From Centropus unirufus (taxonomy: Eukaryota > Chordata > Aves > Cuculiformes > Centropidae), in contig VYZI01000021.1 in the NCBI GenBank assembly GCA_013397695.1, positions 3,716,590 through 3,780,589 of the forward strand: a DNA stretch of 64,000 nt, read 5' to 3'. Shown here piece by piece: positions 53,964 to 64,000 of this stretch. Position 1 is the stretch's first letter, and every line of letters begins with the position of its first letter. The translations under genes were made by a program, and so were the position numbers. The notes beneath the pieces are model-generated. The model worked only from the letters and a program-made list of their open reading frames with translations. It searched no databases and was not told the DNA's origin.

Positions 53964-54010
53964 TTGTTTTCTCTCCTCAGTGCTTTGGGAGGTTGTTTCT
54001 CTCCTCAGTG
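53964..54010 (+). repeat. Tandem duplication of acceptor-like sequence
   Basis: TTGTTTTCTCTCCTCAGTG (53964-53982) is followed by TTGTTTCTCTCCTCAGTG (53993-54010), a period of about 28-29 bases. Each copy ends in a pyrimidine tract plus CAG, so the duplication creates two tandem 3' splice-site-like sequences. No donor-bounded open exon follows, so splicing use is unproven. Confidence 0.75.
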
Positions 54011-57000
54011 GAAGTAGAGCTAAGTGTGTGGCTCGTGACCCTGGAGACCAGCATAGGCTCCCTGTCGGTGCATGTAGGCCTCCCTCAGGGACAGTCTGGA
54101 AGGCCAGTCCAATAACAGCACCAACATTACAGAAAGACACAGTTTGCATTCATCTCCACGGCCAGAGAAGTATATACTTAAGTGAACTCCACTTTCTGAT
54201 TAGCCACCTGATTTATCACTCATTTTTTTCAAACCTGACTGTCCTCTTTCCCTACCCCAGTTGTTTTGCTTTCACCCAGTGCCCTCCTCAGCCTCGCAAT
54301 TGGACCTGTGTGGTTCTCTAGGCTAGGAAATGACGTTGCTTAACCACTGGTTCACAAAATGAACTGAAGTACCGAGTTTGCACAATAATTTAGAGACCAA
54401 GAACTATCAAAATATCACAGAGAGGTATTGCTTTCCCCCCACTTCTGCTACTCTGTAGGCTGAAACCCTTAGTTGAGTGAATTATGTGCTGACCGACACC
54501 TAACAACCCATGCTGGATTGAAGCCACATATGCATGCAGGGCATAGGTGCTGCTGTTGGTCAGCTGGGCTGCCCCTGGGACCATCTGCTACCCCTCTTTG
54601 GCCTCCCTATTTCCACCATTCTGCTTACTGACCAGATGTTTTTTCTTATTGCTATTGATATATCTTTCCAAACCACCGTCTCCCCTTGCTTCCAGAGCAG
54701 ACAAAGAAATACTACATCCTTTCACCCTCTCCCAATGGCCTTGAGCTTCTGGTGCCCCGAGGCCCTGCCCTGCTTTGCAGGTTGCCTTCTGCTCCTCGGC
54801 ACTGTTCCCACAGTAGTTAGGACACTGACATTAGCTTCCCCAGTGCCTTCTTGCTCTCCTAGCCCCAAGCCCAAGATTATCTATTTCGTTTCCACAAATT
54901 AATGAATCCATAAGCAATACAAGGAGTGACAAAACTTATTTCAGATTTGCCTGAGGCATCTAAAAGAGTAATGAAACAGGTTGGTCTGAACATGTTTGGA
55001 TCAGAACTTTACCACAGGTTTTATTATAATTTCAGGCAACTTGACAACTGCAAATTGGACCCTCTGTCACTTAGATTATGTTTTTCATTTCATGATCCTC
55101 TGGAGAAAAATTACTTTCCTGGGCTGAGCTCCTGCCTGCAAATTTAGAAGGACAGGACAGAGTCTGCCTGTATAGTTTTAAATGGCTATATATAGGGACT
55201 TACACTGGAAATGGAGACAGACACCTAACCAGAGAAGTATGACAATGTGGCTCTAATAAAATAATGGGAAAATCTTCCATTACCATAGTCATATGTATGT
55301 ATGACCTTATGTGTGACCCAGGACTACTAAGGGAGCAACAGTGCAACACTCCCGTTATGCCTTATTTTTTTATCAACAATGTTCTCCTTTGCTTTGACGT
55401 CAGCTTCAAGATTGCTTGCTGTGATGTGCTGCACCTTTCGTATTTTCTTTCCAGTCATAATATTGCTTCAGTCGTAACCTCAGCACTTTGAGGAATAATT
55501 GTCCCTGACAAGGGGGTGAATCACTGGCAGAGAGTTGATAAGCATTACATACAGATGACAGAAGTCAGGACATATCGGATTACTGCTGTGAATATAATAA
55601 AAGAGAGCCTAAACACTTTGGCAGCTCAAAGACAAGCCATTTCATAACTCTCTAGTGGGGCTATTATCTTCCATTTACTGCCACTGATAACCAGGTTGCA
55701 ACTGTCTCCCCAGGATCTAGTTACAATTCACTTAACACTTAGAGGACCAGACATATTGGAGGACACTCCAATGAGGATAATTTCTTAAAGATCATTTATT
55801 TTTAAATTTTTATCTTCCTTACCCACCTCTTTACAGTGTGATAAGAACCTAAATCAGGAAGCTTTGAACTTCCTTCGGGAAAGGAGAGTTCATGGTCATC
55901 CTCCCTTTAATCTTTCACTCCTGAGTTTCTTTTGAAGCAAGTCATTCATTTCCAGTGACAAGCAGGTTTCCACCTCTCTTATTCTTGTAATACGTGCACC
56001 TAGACCTAAAAGCTTGTTCTAATACTGACTCCATTAGTTTTACACGTAGGCGTGATGTTCTTGTTTTTGTAGCCGGGAAGGGGCACCTGAGCTTACAAAT
56101 CAGGAGATGTCGGTGCGTATCAGTAGTAGATAATTTACACCAGTTCCAATTACAATATGCATTGATGGAATCTTGATACTGATTATATTTACAGCCACTG
56201 TGCAACACTGTTTGCAAACTTCTGTGCCTAAGGTGAATTTAACACTTGAGGCTCCTACATATCAAAGTTCTCTCTTTTATGTTAAAGATGAAATTATTTT
56301 TCTAAGGCGGAAGTCTGGCAAATGGCCAGTGAGTCTCCCTACTACCCAGCGCGCCATGGAGAAATATCTATCAAGATGAGCTTAGGGATGAAACCCTCTC
56401 TGCGTGAAGTGAAATTCTATATTCTGCAAACTTCTTCTCCTGAAGCAATCGCATGAGCAGCAAATGTGAGCTCTGCTCAGCTTTCAACACATGAGGTGTT
56501 TTTAGATGCAAGACAAAAGCTGTTTCACTCTTTTCTCAGGCTGAAGATATGTATGTACATCTGGAGATGGGAGCCTTACTTTGTAAGTTTGGCCACATAA
56601 ATCCATACACGGTTTGTAGTCTGCCAGAGCCCCCATCATAGGCAGGGGATGAAGGATGTATTTACTAAAGATGGATCAGGAGGGTAGGAGGGGGGTTGAG
56701 ACCAAGTGCTGTTGGCAACTCAGGGGTTCCACATTTATAATTGTATTCCTAGACCCCCCACAAAAATGTTCTTATATTCACTGGAAGATCTGTAAAGCCT
56801 CTCTACATGTGCTTGAATAGCAAAGTTTGGTGAATTAGGAACTAGGAACTAGAATACCTTCCCCCTGTACTGCTTATCTCTTTATCCCTCAGTGCAAAAT
56901 TCTCTTCACTGGCCAAAATCAGGCCCTTAATGTTTTATATAAACAAACACAAATGTGTTTGGAGAAAAATCAAACTGGCTTTCTTAAACAAAAAAAAAAT

Positions 57001-57148
57001 AATTCTTAATATTCCCTTTCCAGTAGGTTATGCAACCCTGTTTGATTTTTTACAGCACAAGCCCTTTTCTGCTGCAGAGAACCAACGCCAAGAGCAGCTA
57101 AGGAGGGAGGAAAAAACTTTGGTCATTGTTGAAACAATAATTCCACAT

Positions 57149-57374
57149 GGTTTCTCTTCAAGACTCCTGAATCTTACCACTAACTTTCTAGCAGCCAGGG
57201 AAAGCCAATTGAATACCTTTCTGCCTTGCTTTATCCCTCTGTAAAATAAGGGTGATCAATCTTACCTGCTCAGCAATTTTGTCACATGGTACAACCAAGT
57301 AATATCTGTAAATTGCTTTAAGATGTTGAGATCAAGGGAATGATGGAAGTGCCAAGTGTTGTTGTTGTTATTGT
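57149..57374 (+). mobile_element. MIR-type SINE (CORE-SINE), sense, decayed
   Basis: Several blocks appear in the order and spacing of MIR: CCACTAACTTT (from about 57177; MIR CCACTAACTAGC), a degraded leader region, CCCTCTGTAAAATAAGGG (57235-57252; MIR CTCATCTGTAAAATGAGG), a CTTACCTGCTCA-like block (MIR ACCTACCTCACA), GTAAATTGCTTTAAGAT (57308-57324; MIR GTAAAGCGCTTTGAGA), GGAAGTGCCAAG (MIR GAAGTGCTATA) and a GTTGTTGTTGTTATT tail (57358-57372). MIRs are ancient tRNA-derived SINEs mobilised by L2-type LINEs and inactive today. The 5' head is poorly preserved, so the left end is approximate. Confidence 0.75.
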
Positions 57375-59758
57375 ATTAACAATGTTGGCTGTTTTCACTG
57401 TTCATATGGTAGCCTGGCTGGAATTGGGCAGGAAGCCCAAGAATACCAGCAACCAACAAGAAACTAAAATAAAATGTTTTACTTAATGAGCGCCTCTGTT
57501 TAATCAGAAGCCTGTGTAATTATGTCACAGAGGGCTAAGGATCTAATGTTTTGCTAATACATTTGTTTTTTAAAGGGATGATTAACCCTGAATATTTCAA
57601 GATGATAAGCTGCTTCTTTGTTCAGTTCCACTTAGTTTTTTCTGCATTCCCTGGTGAATCCAGAGGCAACCTGAGAGACAGAGGATTTTGCTTAATTGCA
57701 CAGTACTATCTTGTATGTCTGATGCTGGACTATTTTCTAAAGACACAGGTTATTAGTTCTGGGGTGGATGAGTTTGTAAGAGAATTAGAATGCTGAATTT
57801 ATTCTATTTTGGCTCTTTCGAACCATAGTATACATTGTAGAAAGCCCCTCGTATGTCTGCCTTAAGTTCTCAAAAGGCCATTTGGCCAGAGAGAACAAAT
57901 CAAAATAGAGCTTACCTAGAAATGAGAAATCCTGTATGAAATAACAAAGATTGTTTTCAGGTTAGTTGTAAAAAGCATGTTTAACACTTTTTTTTACATG
58001 TGCCCAGTTAGTACTTTTTAAACGTTTTGAAGGGAATAAAGACCAAAAAACCTTTTACGCCCTGAAGACAGCTGTCTTAACAGATGCTAAGTATCACTCT
58101 ATATTGAGATTCCAGGGAAGTTATTTATGCTGTAAAATAGAGAGGGAGTGATTTTAGATCAAATATATGAAATTCTCTGGTCTACTCCTCTGTCAAGGTT
58201 AGTCACAATACATTATATTCTCACTTTATAGAGGTTTGATAATTTCTTTTCTTAAAGATCTCAAGTGCAGAATATCTCGCAGGCCCCACAGGGAACCTTG
58301 CAGCACTGTGCCTGTAAGCACATTTTCTAGAATCTAACCAGGCTCTTCCATGTCGTGTTTTGGTTTGTAACGATGAGGATGGAAGACACATTATTGCCTT
58401 CGTCTTCCTCTAGCAGATAGCTCCATATATGACCATGATGTGACTATAGTGAAATAAAATTTACGAGATGTTTGTTTGAACTCTTTCACACGTTTTTGTG
58501 TTTGTGTTCAAGTGTGAGAATGGGTAGAATGTGATACTTTTTTTATATAGTAAAGTAGTCCTGTGTATTCCTTGATTGCTGTAAATTGCTTTTGATCGGG
58601 AATAAAATAAGAAACAAAAAAGATGTACCTCTTTATATATCAGCTATCAGCCACATGGGAATTTGGTAGGAAGGAAAGAGTTAATAGTATCATTATCAGG
58701 TCAGCAACTTTGAAAGGCTCTTCCACTTTGAAAGCCATTTTCTTAATTATTTTAAGTTAACACTTAAATGCATAGAAAAAAAATCACATGTAATCTGAAA
58801 CCACAGACATGGGGACAGGACTGGATTGAGATAACATTAAAGATTTTATTACTGTTACATTATAAATTATTTCTATTATGATGGCCCTATGGGTATTACA
58901 TTCTGTCAGTTCACTTTCACTGTTACATCACTTAATGTTATTAACATACTTTAAGGTATAACATTACAGTTTTATTGTGGAAACCTTAAACACTTACATC
59001 CAAAGTACTGAATCAAGTTATTATCCTAGCTGACCAGATCTGGTCTATTATCTTTGTATCACTCATAAAAACCTGTGATTCAATTTGACTTAACACTTGA
59101 GGAAAAATCATGGCTTATATATGCCTAAACCTAGTTGCAATATTAATACAAAGCAACACATGGATGACTTCATTTTATTAAAGTTGAGGTAGCCTTGGGA
59201 ACTGCATTTATGATCTTTATGCCACAAAAGAAATTTGATCTGACCTGTTGCCATTTGTGATTCACTAGTAAACTGATAACATTCTCTTACCAGTATATTG
59301 AAGCATTATGAATATTTTACCCTTCTTACTGCATTTATTATATACTCAGAAGCCATTCACTGGTCGCAGTGTGCTAACCAAGGAAAAAGGTATGTCCCTC
59401 TGTCTTGGAGTCTTACCTAGTAGACTGGAGAAATGTTGCACTTTGAAAGGCAATATGTGTTTAGTATAGCTCCATTAAGTTTAATATTAGAAAAAAAGAT
59501 AGGCTCCTGTGTTTAGAATGTAGATACTTTTCTCTCTGTTATCTTCTGTAAGGCCAGAAAAGCTCTTTAACACTTGCACAACATTTAGAGGCACTGAAGT
59601 AACTGATTAGTACAGACAGTTGATTATTGGTTTTGGTTTGCTGGCTAATTCAAAATAAGAATATGTTGCTTGGCACTGGCTGAAAGATTTCATATCTTAT
59701 TGTGGTTTCCTTCGAGAAGAATGTACAAAATGGTAGCTGAAGTTTAAAGCAGTTTTTG

Positions 59759-59824
59759 GAAATAAAAAAATCAGGATGTTTTAAAAGTTCAAAATGTCAA
59801 AATGAAACATTTCATCTTTTTTCA
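59759..59824 (+). repeat. Unnamed dispersed repeat, copy 2
   Basis: Partner of 27059-27127, in the same orientation. The shared 15-mer lies at 59795-59809 and the CATCTTTTTTCA block follows directly, where copy 1 has an insertion of about 13 bases. Family unknown. Confidence 0.4.
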
Positions 59825-60028
59825 CTTCACAGGGAGGAAGAAGGCAAGACTTTGCTGATGTGGCAAAGCAGTGCTGAATGACCTTAGCAAGGAGTCCTGC
59901 TCCTACAGCCCAATTTGCACTGAGGTCAGAGGAAGAAATTTGCTCAGCCCAACATATAAGAGGTCACCAGTACAATGACATTCCCAGGTAGTAGGGTGGA
60001 CACAAGGAACAAGCAGTCCCATTCTGGC

Positions 60029-60074
60029 ATGCGCACAAAATCTCCCTAGCAACAAAGATGACAGCTTGGCAACA
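60029..60074. promoter_or_regulatory. NRF1-like and RFX-like motif pair
   Basis: CATGCGCA (60029-60036) matches a half of the NRF1 palindrome GCGCATGCGC. About 20 bases on, CCCTAGCAAC matches the right half of an RFX X-box, and a GGCAAC follows shortly after. These motifs co-occur in some vertebrate promoters, but no CpG island, transcript start or open exon is visible here. Confidence 0.18.
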
Positions 60075-63000
60075 GCTGCTGCTGCTTAATGGAGAACATT
60101 AGAAAGATAACTCATTCTAGACCTATATTCCCTTTTTGCATTTTCATATTTATCACAAAAAAATGTTGTAGGAAAACCACTATCCAGAACTTTAAAAAGT
60201 TTTAATGAGTGAGGGTCAGATGCAAAGCTGTACATGTAAAGAGGTGGCCAGAAAAACATAGGGAAAAGTGTGACCATGTAATTTTGACAAACAAATTTTC
60301 CTTTTTAGACCCAGCTATGTTGCTTGCAACTTAACAAGTATGCCTAAGTACACGCTGTGTGACTGGCATGGATGTGCAATTATTCATTCTTGCATCAAAC
60401 ATGAGGGAAGGCCAAATATGGATTTTTAAATTCCAAGTCAATATTTTTGGTTATTGTTGCTTGAAATAGATCTATTTCTGCTCAGAGCTGGGCTCACTGG
60501 AAATGAATTCATATTCTAACAAAAAGAAAGCACTGTCTCTGGTAACATCATCTGCTTTTTATTTTCTAATAAAAGCAAACACCAGTTGTTTCAGTTTTTC
60601 TTTTCTTTTGAAAAAGACCAATGAAGACATAAAGGCAACTATGTGGCTGCTTCCCCAGGTAAAAAACAAACCAGAGTAATCATACATCACCATGTGAAAT
60701 ACATGGATTAGGTGGAGATACATTGTTGTTCATCAGTCTGAAGTGATACAATTAGTTACATGATAATAATGGCCATAGCTGTATAATTAGTAAAATTACA
60801 TCATGGCTTTCCTTAGCAGTATGAGAGTATGTTCTGATTAATGCACAATTATCTTTTCACCTGTACAACACATGTGTTTGTAGGTGAACAGATGGGTTAC
60901 ACTAGATCTCATGCTCCCGTATGTAGCACTTATCACTTCCTCCCAACTTTCTCCTCTGTCTCCAGAAATTGGATGGCTGCATCCACTAAAATCCTTCCAC
61001 ATCCCATCAGCTTAATGCAGAGCCACCTAGAGTCTGTATATGACTAAGAAACGCTTGGGGATGACCACTGGGAAATCCTGAGCACGTGTAGGAATGCTGC
61101 TCCTCTCTACGGACTCGGAACCTCATCCATGGCTCCAAGGAGACATCTCCAAGGTGAGAGGAACAACCTTAACTGCTCTTCTTACTGGCAGACACAGATC
61201 ACGAGATCATCTTTCAGAGCTGTGTTTCACAGCTCCAATTCCCAAGACAAAGCACAATTCCCTTGCTCCTTTTGTATTCTGCTTTTGCAGGGGGGGAAGT
61301 AATTAAGCTACAGTGGTGATTGAGAAGGATTTCTACTTTTAATTGCAATTATGGATGGGGGTGTCTCAATTTCACATGAACCCCTCCTTAGATCTAGAAC
61401 TGTGTTTATCTGTCCGTGTGCTGACGTTCAGGTTTGCCTATCCATATGCTCCCTCTCAGTGTTTGTTTTTTTTCTATTGAGTTTATATGTGACTACAGAT
61501 CAGGGTGTACACAAAACATATAAAATAGCAAGGTAGTTAACACTGTTGAAGAGAAATAAAGGACCTCCAAGTTTTAATCTCTGTTCTATCACAAATTTCA
61601 TGTTTGTCCTTGAGAATTTAATTTTATTTCTTCTGACCAGGTATCTCAGTCAGAAGTAGGAGGGAAGGATAATATGTATTTATGCCAGCATACCTCAAAC
61701 TGTATGTTATATTCAATTAGCTGTTTGAAGCTGTAAATTGCTGAGTGATGATAGCATATAACTTTTCAAAATAAATAATATCAGAAATTTTTTGCACACT
61801 TTTTAGTACTGAAATCTACTAGAAAGGACTGACTGACTTTGATCCTTCCTGCACCTTCTATTCATCTTTGATAGTTCTGCCAGGTTCCAACACCACATGA
61901 TGGTCATTTTCCAGAACTCCCAATTTAGCAGCAAAAGCTTGTTTAATAAGGAAAAATATCTAGTTTTTTATTTTTTTGCCTTGAAATTTCTTTTCTCACT
62001 GACAATATTGAGTAGTTGCTGATTCAGATATAAGGCACATAGCATTTGGGAACATGGAGATTTTGAGTATCAAGTCTACATAGCTGTAGTGAACAAGAGA
62101 TAAAGGGAACCATATTATGTTTGAATTCAACCAGTAGAATATTTTTAAGTTCTTCAGAATTACTTCTGCTGAATAGAACTTAGCAGAGTAGAAATAATGT
62201 TTAATCCTTGCATAGTTAAAAAATATCCTGTTAGCAATTTAATGCCTAGGAAACATGCTGTGTTAAACAATTCCAGGACAGATAGTGAACTTCATCTTTT
62301 CCACCTCTGGCTTTTTTGATTTGGTGATAATTAGCTGAGCTAGTTTAACATTACATTACACTTCTCCTGTCTACAGTAGACATTTGATTATGTCCTCTAC
62401 AAGGAGTCTATTTTTGTTATTAGGTAGTCACTTTATTAAGTTCAAGTCTCTAACAGATATACTGAGAGATAAAGTTAGGAGATGATACTACAGAAAGCTA
62501 ACCAAAACTTCATTTACATAAGTAAAGATGAAGTTACATCAGCGTTTATTTAAGACGTTGGATCTGATGCAACAAAACTCATCTAAGTTATGACATTAAT
62601 ATTAATCCTGTATTTGAGTGCACAGGCCTTAGACTAGTGTCGAAGAGAGCAGAATCTGGTCTGCTGCCTTTGAGCTGTAACTAAAATCTCATTAAACACA
62701 GAATCATTCTCTCTCAGTCTTCAGGAGTGGTTTGTGAGTCTCTTGAAGTACTCAAAGATGACAGAAGAGAGGGACTTTCAATTGCACTAGCTGAAATAAC
62801 TGACTTATTCTTCACTTGAAAGAGTGAATTTAAGATTCAGTGACATACTGATGCTTATGTTGGCCACGGGCAAAGGTAAGAGGAAAACATAATTTCCTTT
62901 CTTGCCAATCTCACTACTAAAAAAGAATTGTGAATTCTGGAAATGTAAGTTGTGTAGACTTGGGACACGTTGAGAATTTAGGCAAAATACTTTGTGTGGA

Positions 63001-63439
63001 AGTAGTTAATTGGCAAATTTAAAGCATTTCAATATTAAACCATTAAGTGTGAACAAATGTCCAGTTCAAACAAAGAAATTGAAAAAAAAAGCCACAATTA
63101 AAACAACATCCCAGTTGTACCATTCTCTAGATAATGGCTGGGGGCGGAGGGAGGAACCTGATACATTTTGTATTGACAAATCTTCCCCCCCAAAAAGGTT
63201 TTGTGCAGAACTTTGTCCAAGCACAATTAATTTTTCTGTTGTTCAGAATCTGCTTCTTTTCACAGCTCACAGCAAACCAACACAATCACAGGCTCACACC
63301 TGTGTTAATTTCCAAATTACCCTCCCAAGGGCTGGAGCCTTCAAAAAACAGACACGGGTAACTTCTCAACCACAGAAGCCTGGTTTGCCCTCTGAGAAGT
63401 TCCATACCAAATAAATCAGGGGAAGATGCACTGCACAGC

Positions 63440-63720
63440 CAATACCAGCCCCCCTGTCTGGGACGGCTAGACACTTGCTACTTAATTTTGCTTTTTTGAA
63501 ATTCCCTCACAGCCCCAATTATTGACGTCTAGGCAGGAAGCCTGGGAGAGCTTAAGGGATCTGACATCCATGACTAAGACACTTAATACGCTTCATCAGA
63601 AAGTTACTAACATGAGCCAGGTAGCAGCTCGCCTGTTAACATTACGAAGCAGAAACTGGAGGGGTTTGGGGTGCATCCTTCAAGCTTCAGGAGCAGCTTT
63701 GTAATGTTTTTGAGCAGAGA
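63440..63720. promoter_or_regulatory. Candidate conserved noncoding element
   Basis: Complex sequence with five CpGs in an otherwise CpG-poor context. It includes a CRE-like TGACGTC (63523-63529) next to CCAATTATT, which carries a CCAAT box and a homeodomain core. No simple repeats interrupt it. Frames across it are short and unrecognised. Confidence 0.25.
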
Positions 63721-63903
63721 GCATGCAAGGCAAATGCAAAAGATTATCCCCCCCGCTTCCAGTCCCCATCAGTCCCCAGCCCAGCCTGTAATTTGGCAAG
63801 ATGAATGAAGTGTTTTCGGAGTGTCATCACTTCTGCCTCTGGCAGATTTGCTTCCCCAGTCTGCCTTTCGCCTTTTGGACCTGTCACTCAGCCCTTTGGC
63901 AGA

Positions 63904-63926
63904 GGGGAGGAGGGGGAGGGAGGAGG
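63904..63926 (+). repeat. G-rich purine tract
   Basis: Runs of G4, G5 and G3 plus GG pairs separated by A-containing linkers. Only three runs of three or more G are present, so a two-tetrad quadruplex is more plausible than a stable three-tetrad one. Confidence 0.7.
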
Positions 63927-64000
63927 AAATCATCTCTTTGCTAATCACCTATCACAAGCAATGAAATCCCGCAGGCTCCATGCCAACTAGGTACATTTCA

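Larger units (their letters stand above)
45953..57148. other. Noncoding block; candidate regulatory DNA
   Basis: No gene is supportable. Frames of 120-122 codons at 51086-51454, 53959-54321 and 54534-54902 (all plus) resemble no known family and lack splice support. Parts of 53.9-54.9 kb are richer in GC than the average, which lengthens chance frames. A short direct repeat with period 14 (CTGTCTTTTATC, 45615-45626 and 45629-45640) lies just upstream of this block. Other contents are listed separately. Confidence 0.65.
57375..64000. other. Noncoding block to window end
   Basis: No gene is supportable. The longest frame is 134 codons (63010-63414 plus), unrecognised, with a second frame overlapping in another register. 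Contents include a weak hairpin (9-base arms at 58933-58941 and 58958-58966), one copy of an unnamed dispersed repeat, an NRF1/RFX-like motif pair near 60.0 kb, and a complex CpG-retaining stretch at 63.4-63.7 kb. Confidence 0.65.

Noticed and set aside
62820..62880. Possible exon ending at AAAG|GTAAGA
   Set aside because: The frame stops shortly upstream and no acceptor lies between the stop and the donor.
63010..63414. 134-codon plus-strand frame rich in K, T, S and P
   Set aside because: Unrecognised, overlapped by a 75-codon frame in another register, and without exon boundaries. A regulatory explanation for the adjoining sequence is at least as good.

Overview
This window looks like vertebrate nuclear DNA from a draft assembly. 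It is AT-rich and CpG-poor, has no closely packed open reading frames, and carries scattered short homopolymer and dinucleotide tracts plus two runs of N. Repeat content is low and what is recognisable is old and decayed. There is no obvious young LINE, LTR retrovirus or SINE burst, and no Alu- or B1-like sequence. The repeats I could identify are two MIR/CORE-SINE-type fragments and one palindrome-ended DNA-transposon remnant whose terminal wording matches elements I know from bird, turtle and crocodilian DNA. A sauropsid, most likely a bird, is my best inference, but nothing in the window proves it.

I found no protein-coding gene, exon series, tRNA, rRNA, CRISPR array or prokaryotic-style operon that I can defend. 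The open frames are short, scattered over both strands, unlike any protein family I recognise, and without supporting splice sites. The best reading is a gene desert or the inside of one or more very long introns.

Layout: 1-10.3 kb, plain noncoding DNA with A/T homopolymers. 10,337-10,418, a well-formed but frame-closed pseudo-exon. 12,608-12,892, an assembly gap. 15.6-15.9 kb, a cluster of homeodomain/POU-type sites. 20,080-20,332, the inverted-repeat element. 23.9-24.3, 27.8-28.0, 39.3-39.6, 52.8-53.2 and 63.4-63.7 kb, complex-sequence stretches that look like candidate conserved noncoding elements. 28,594-28,683, a second gap next to a TA repeat. 33.35 kb, an antisense MIR fragment. 34.1 and 38.2 kb, two diverged copies of an unnamed repeat. 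27.06 and 59.76 kb, a second unnamed diverged pair. 35.9, 42.4 and 45.9 kb, long pyrimidine tracts. 57.15-57.37 kb, a sense-strand MIR.

No genes can be shown to work together here. The plausible functional content is cis-regulatory DNA acting on a gene outside the window. I did not find an undescribed biological system; the most interesting items are the old repeats and the candidate enhancers.
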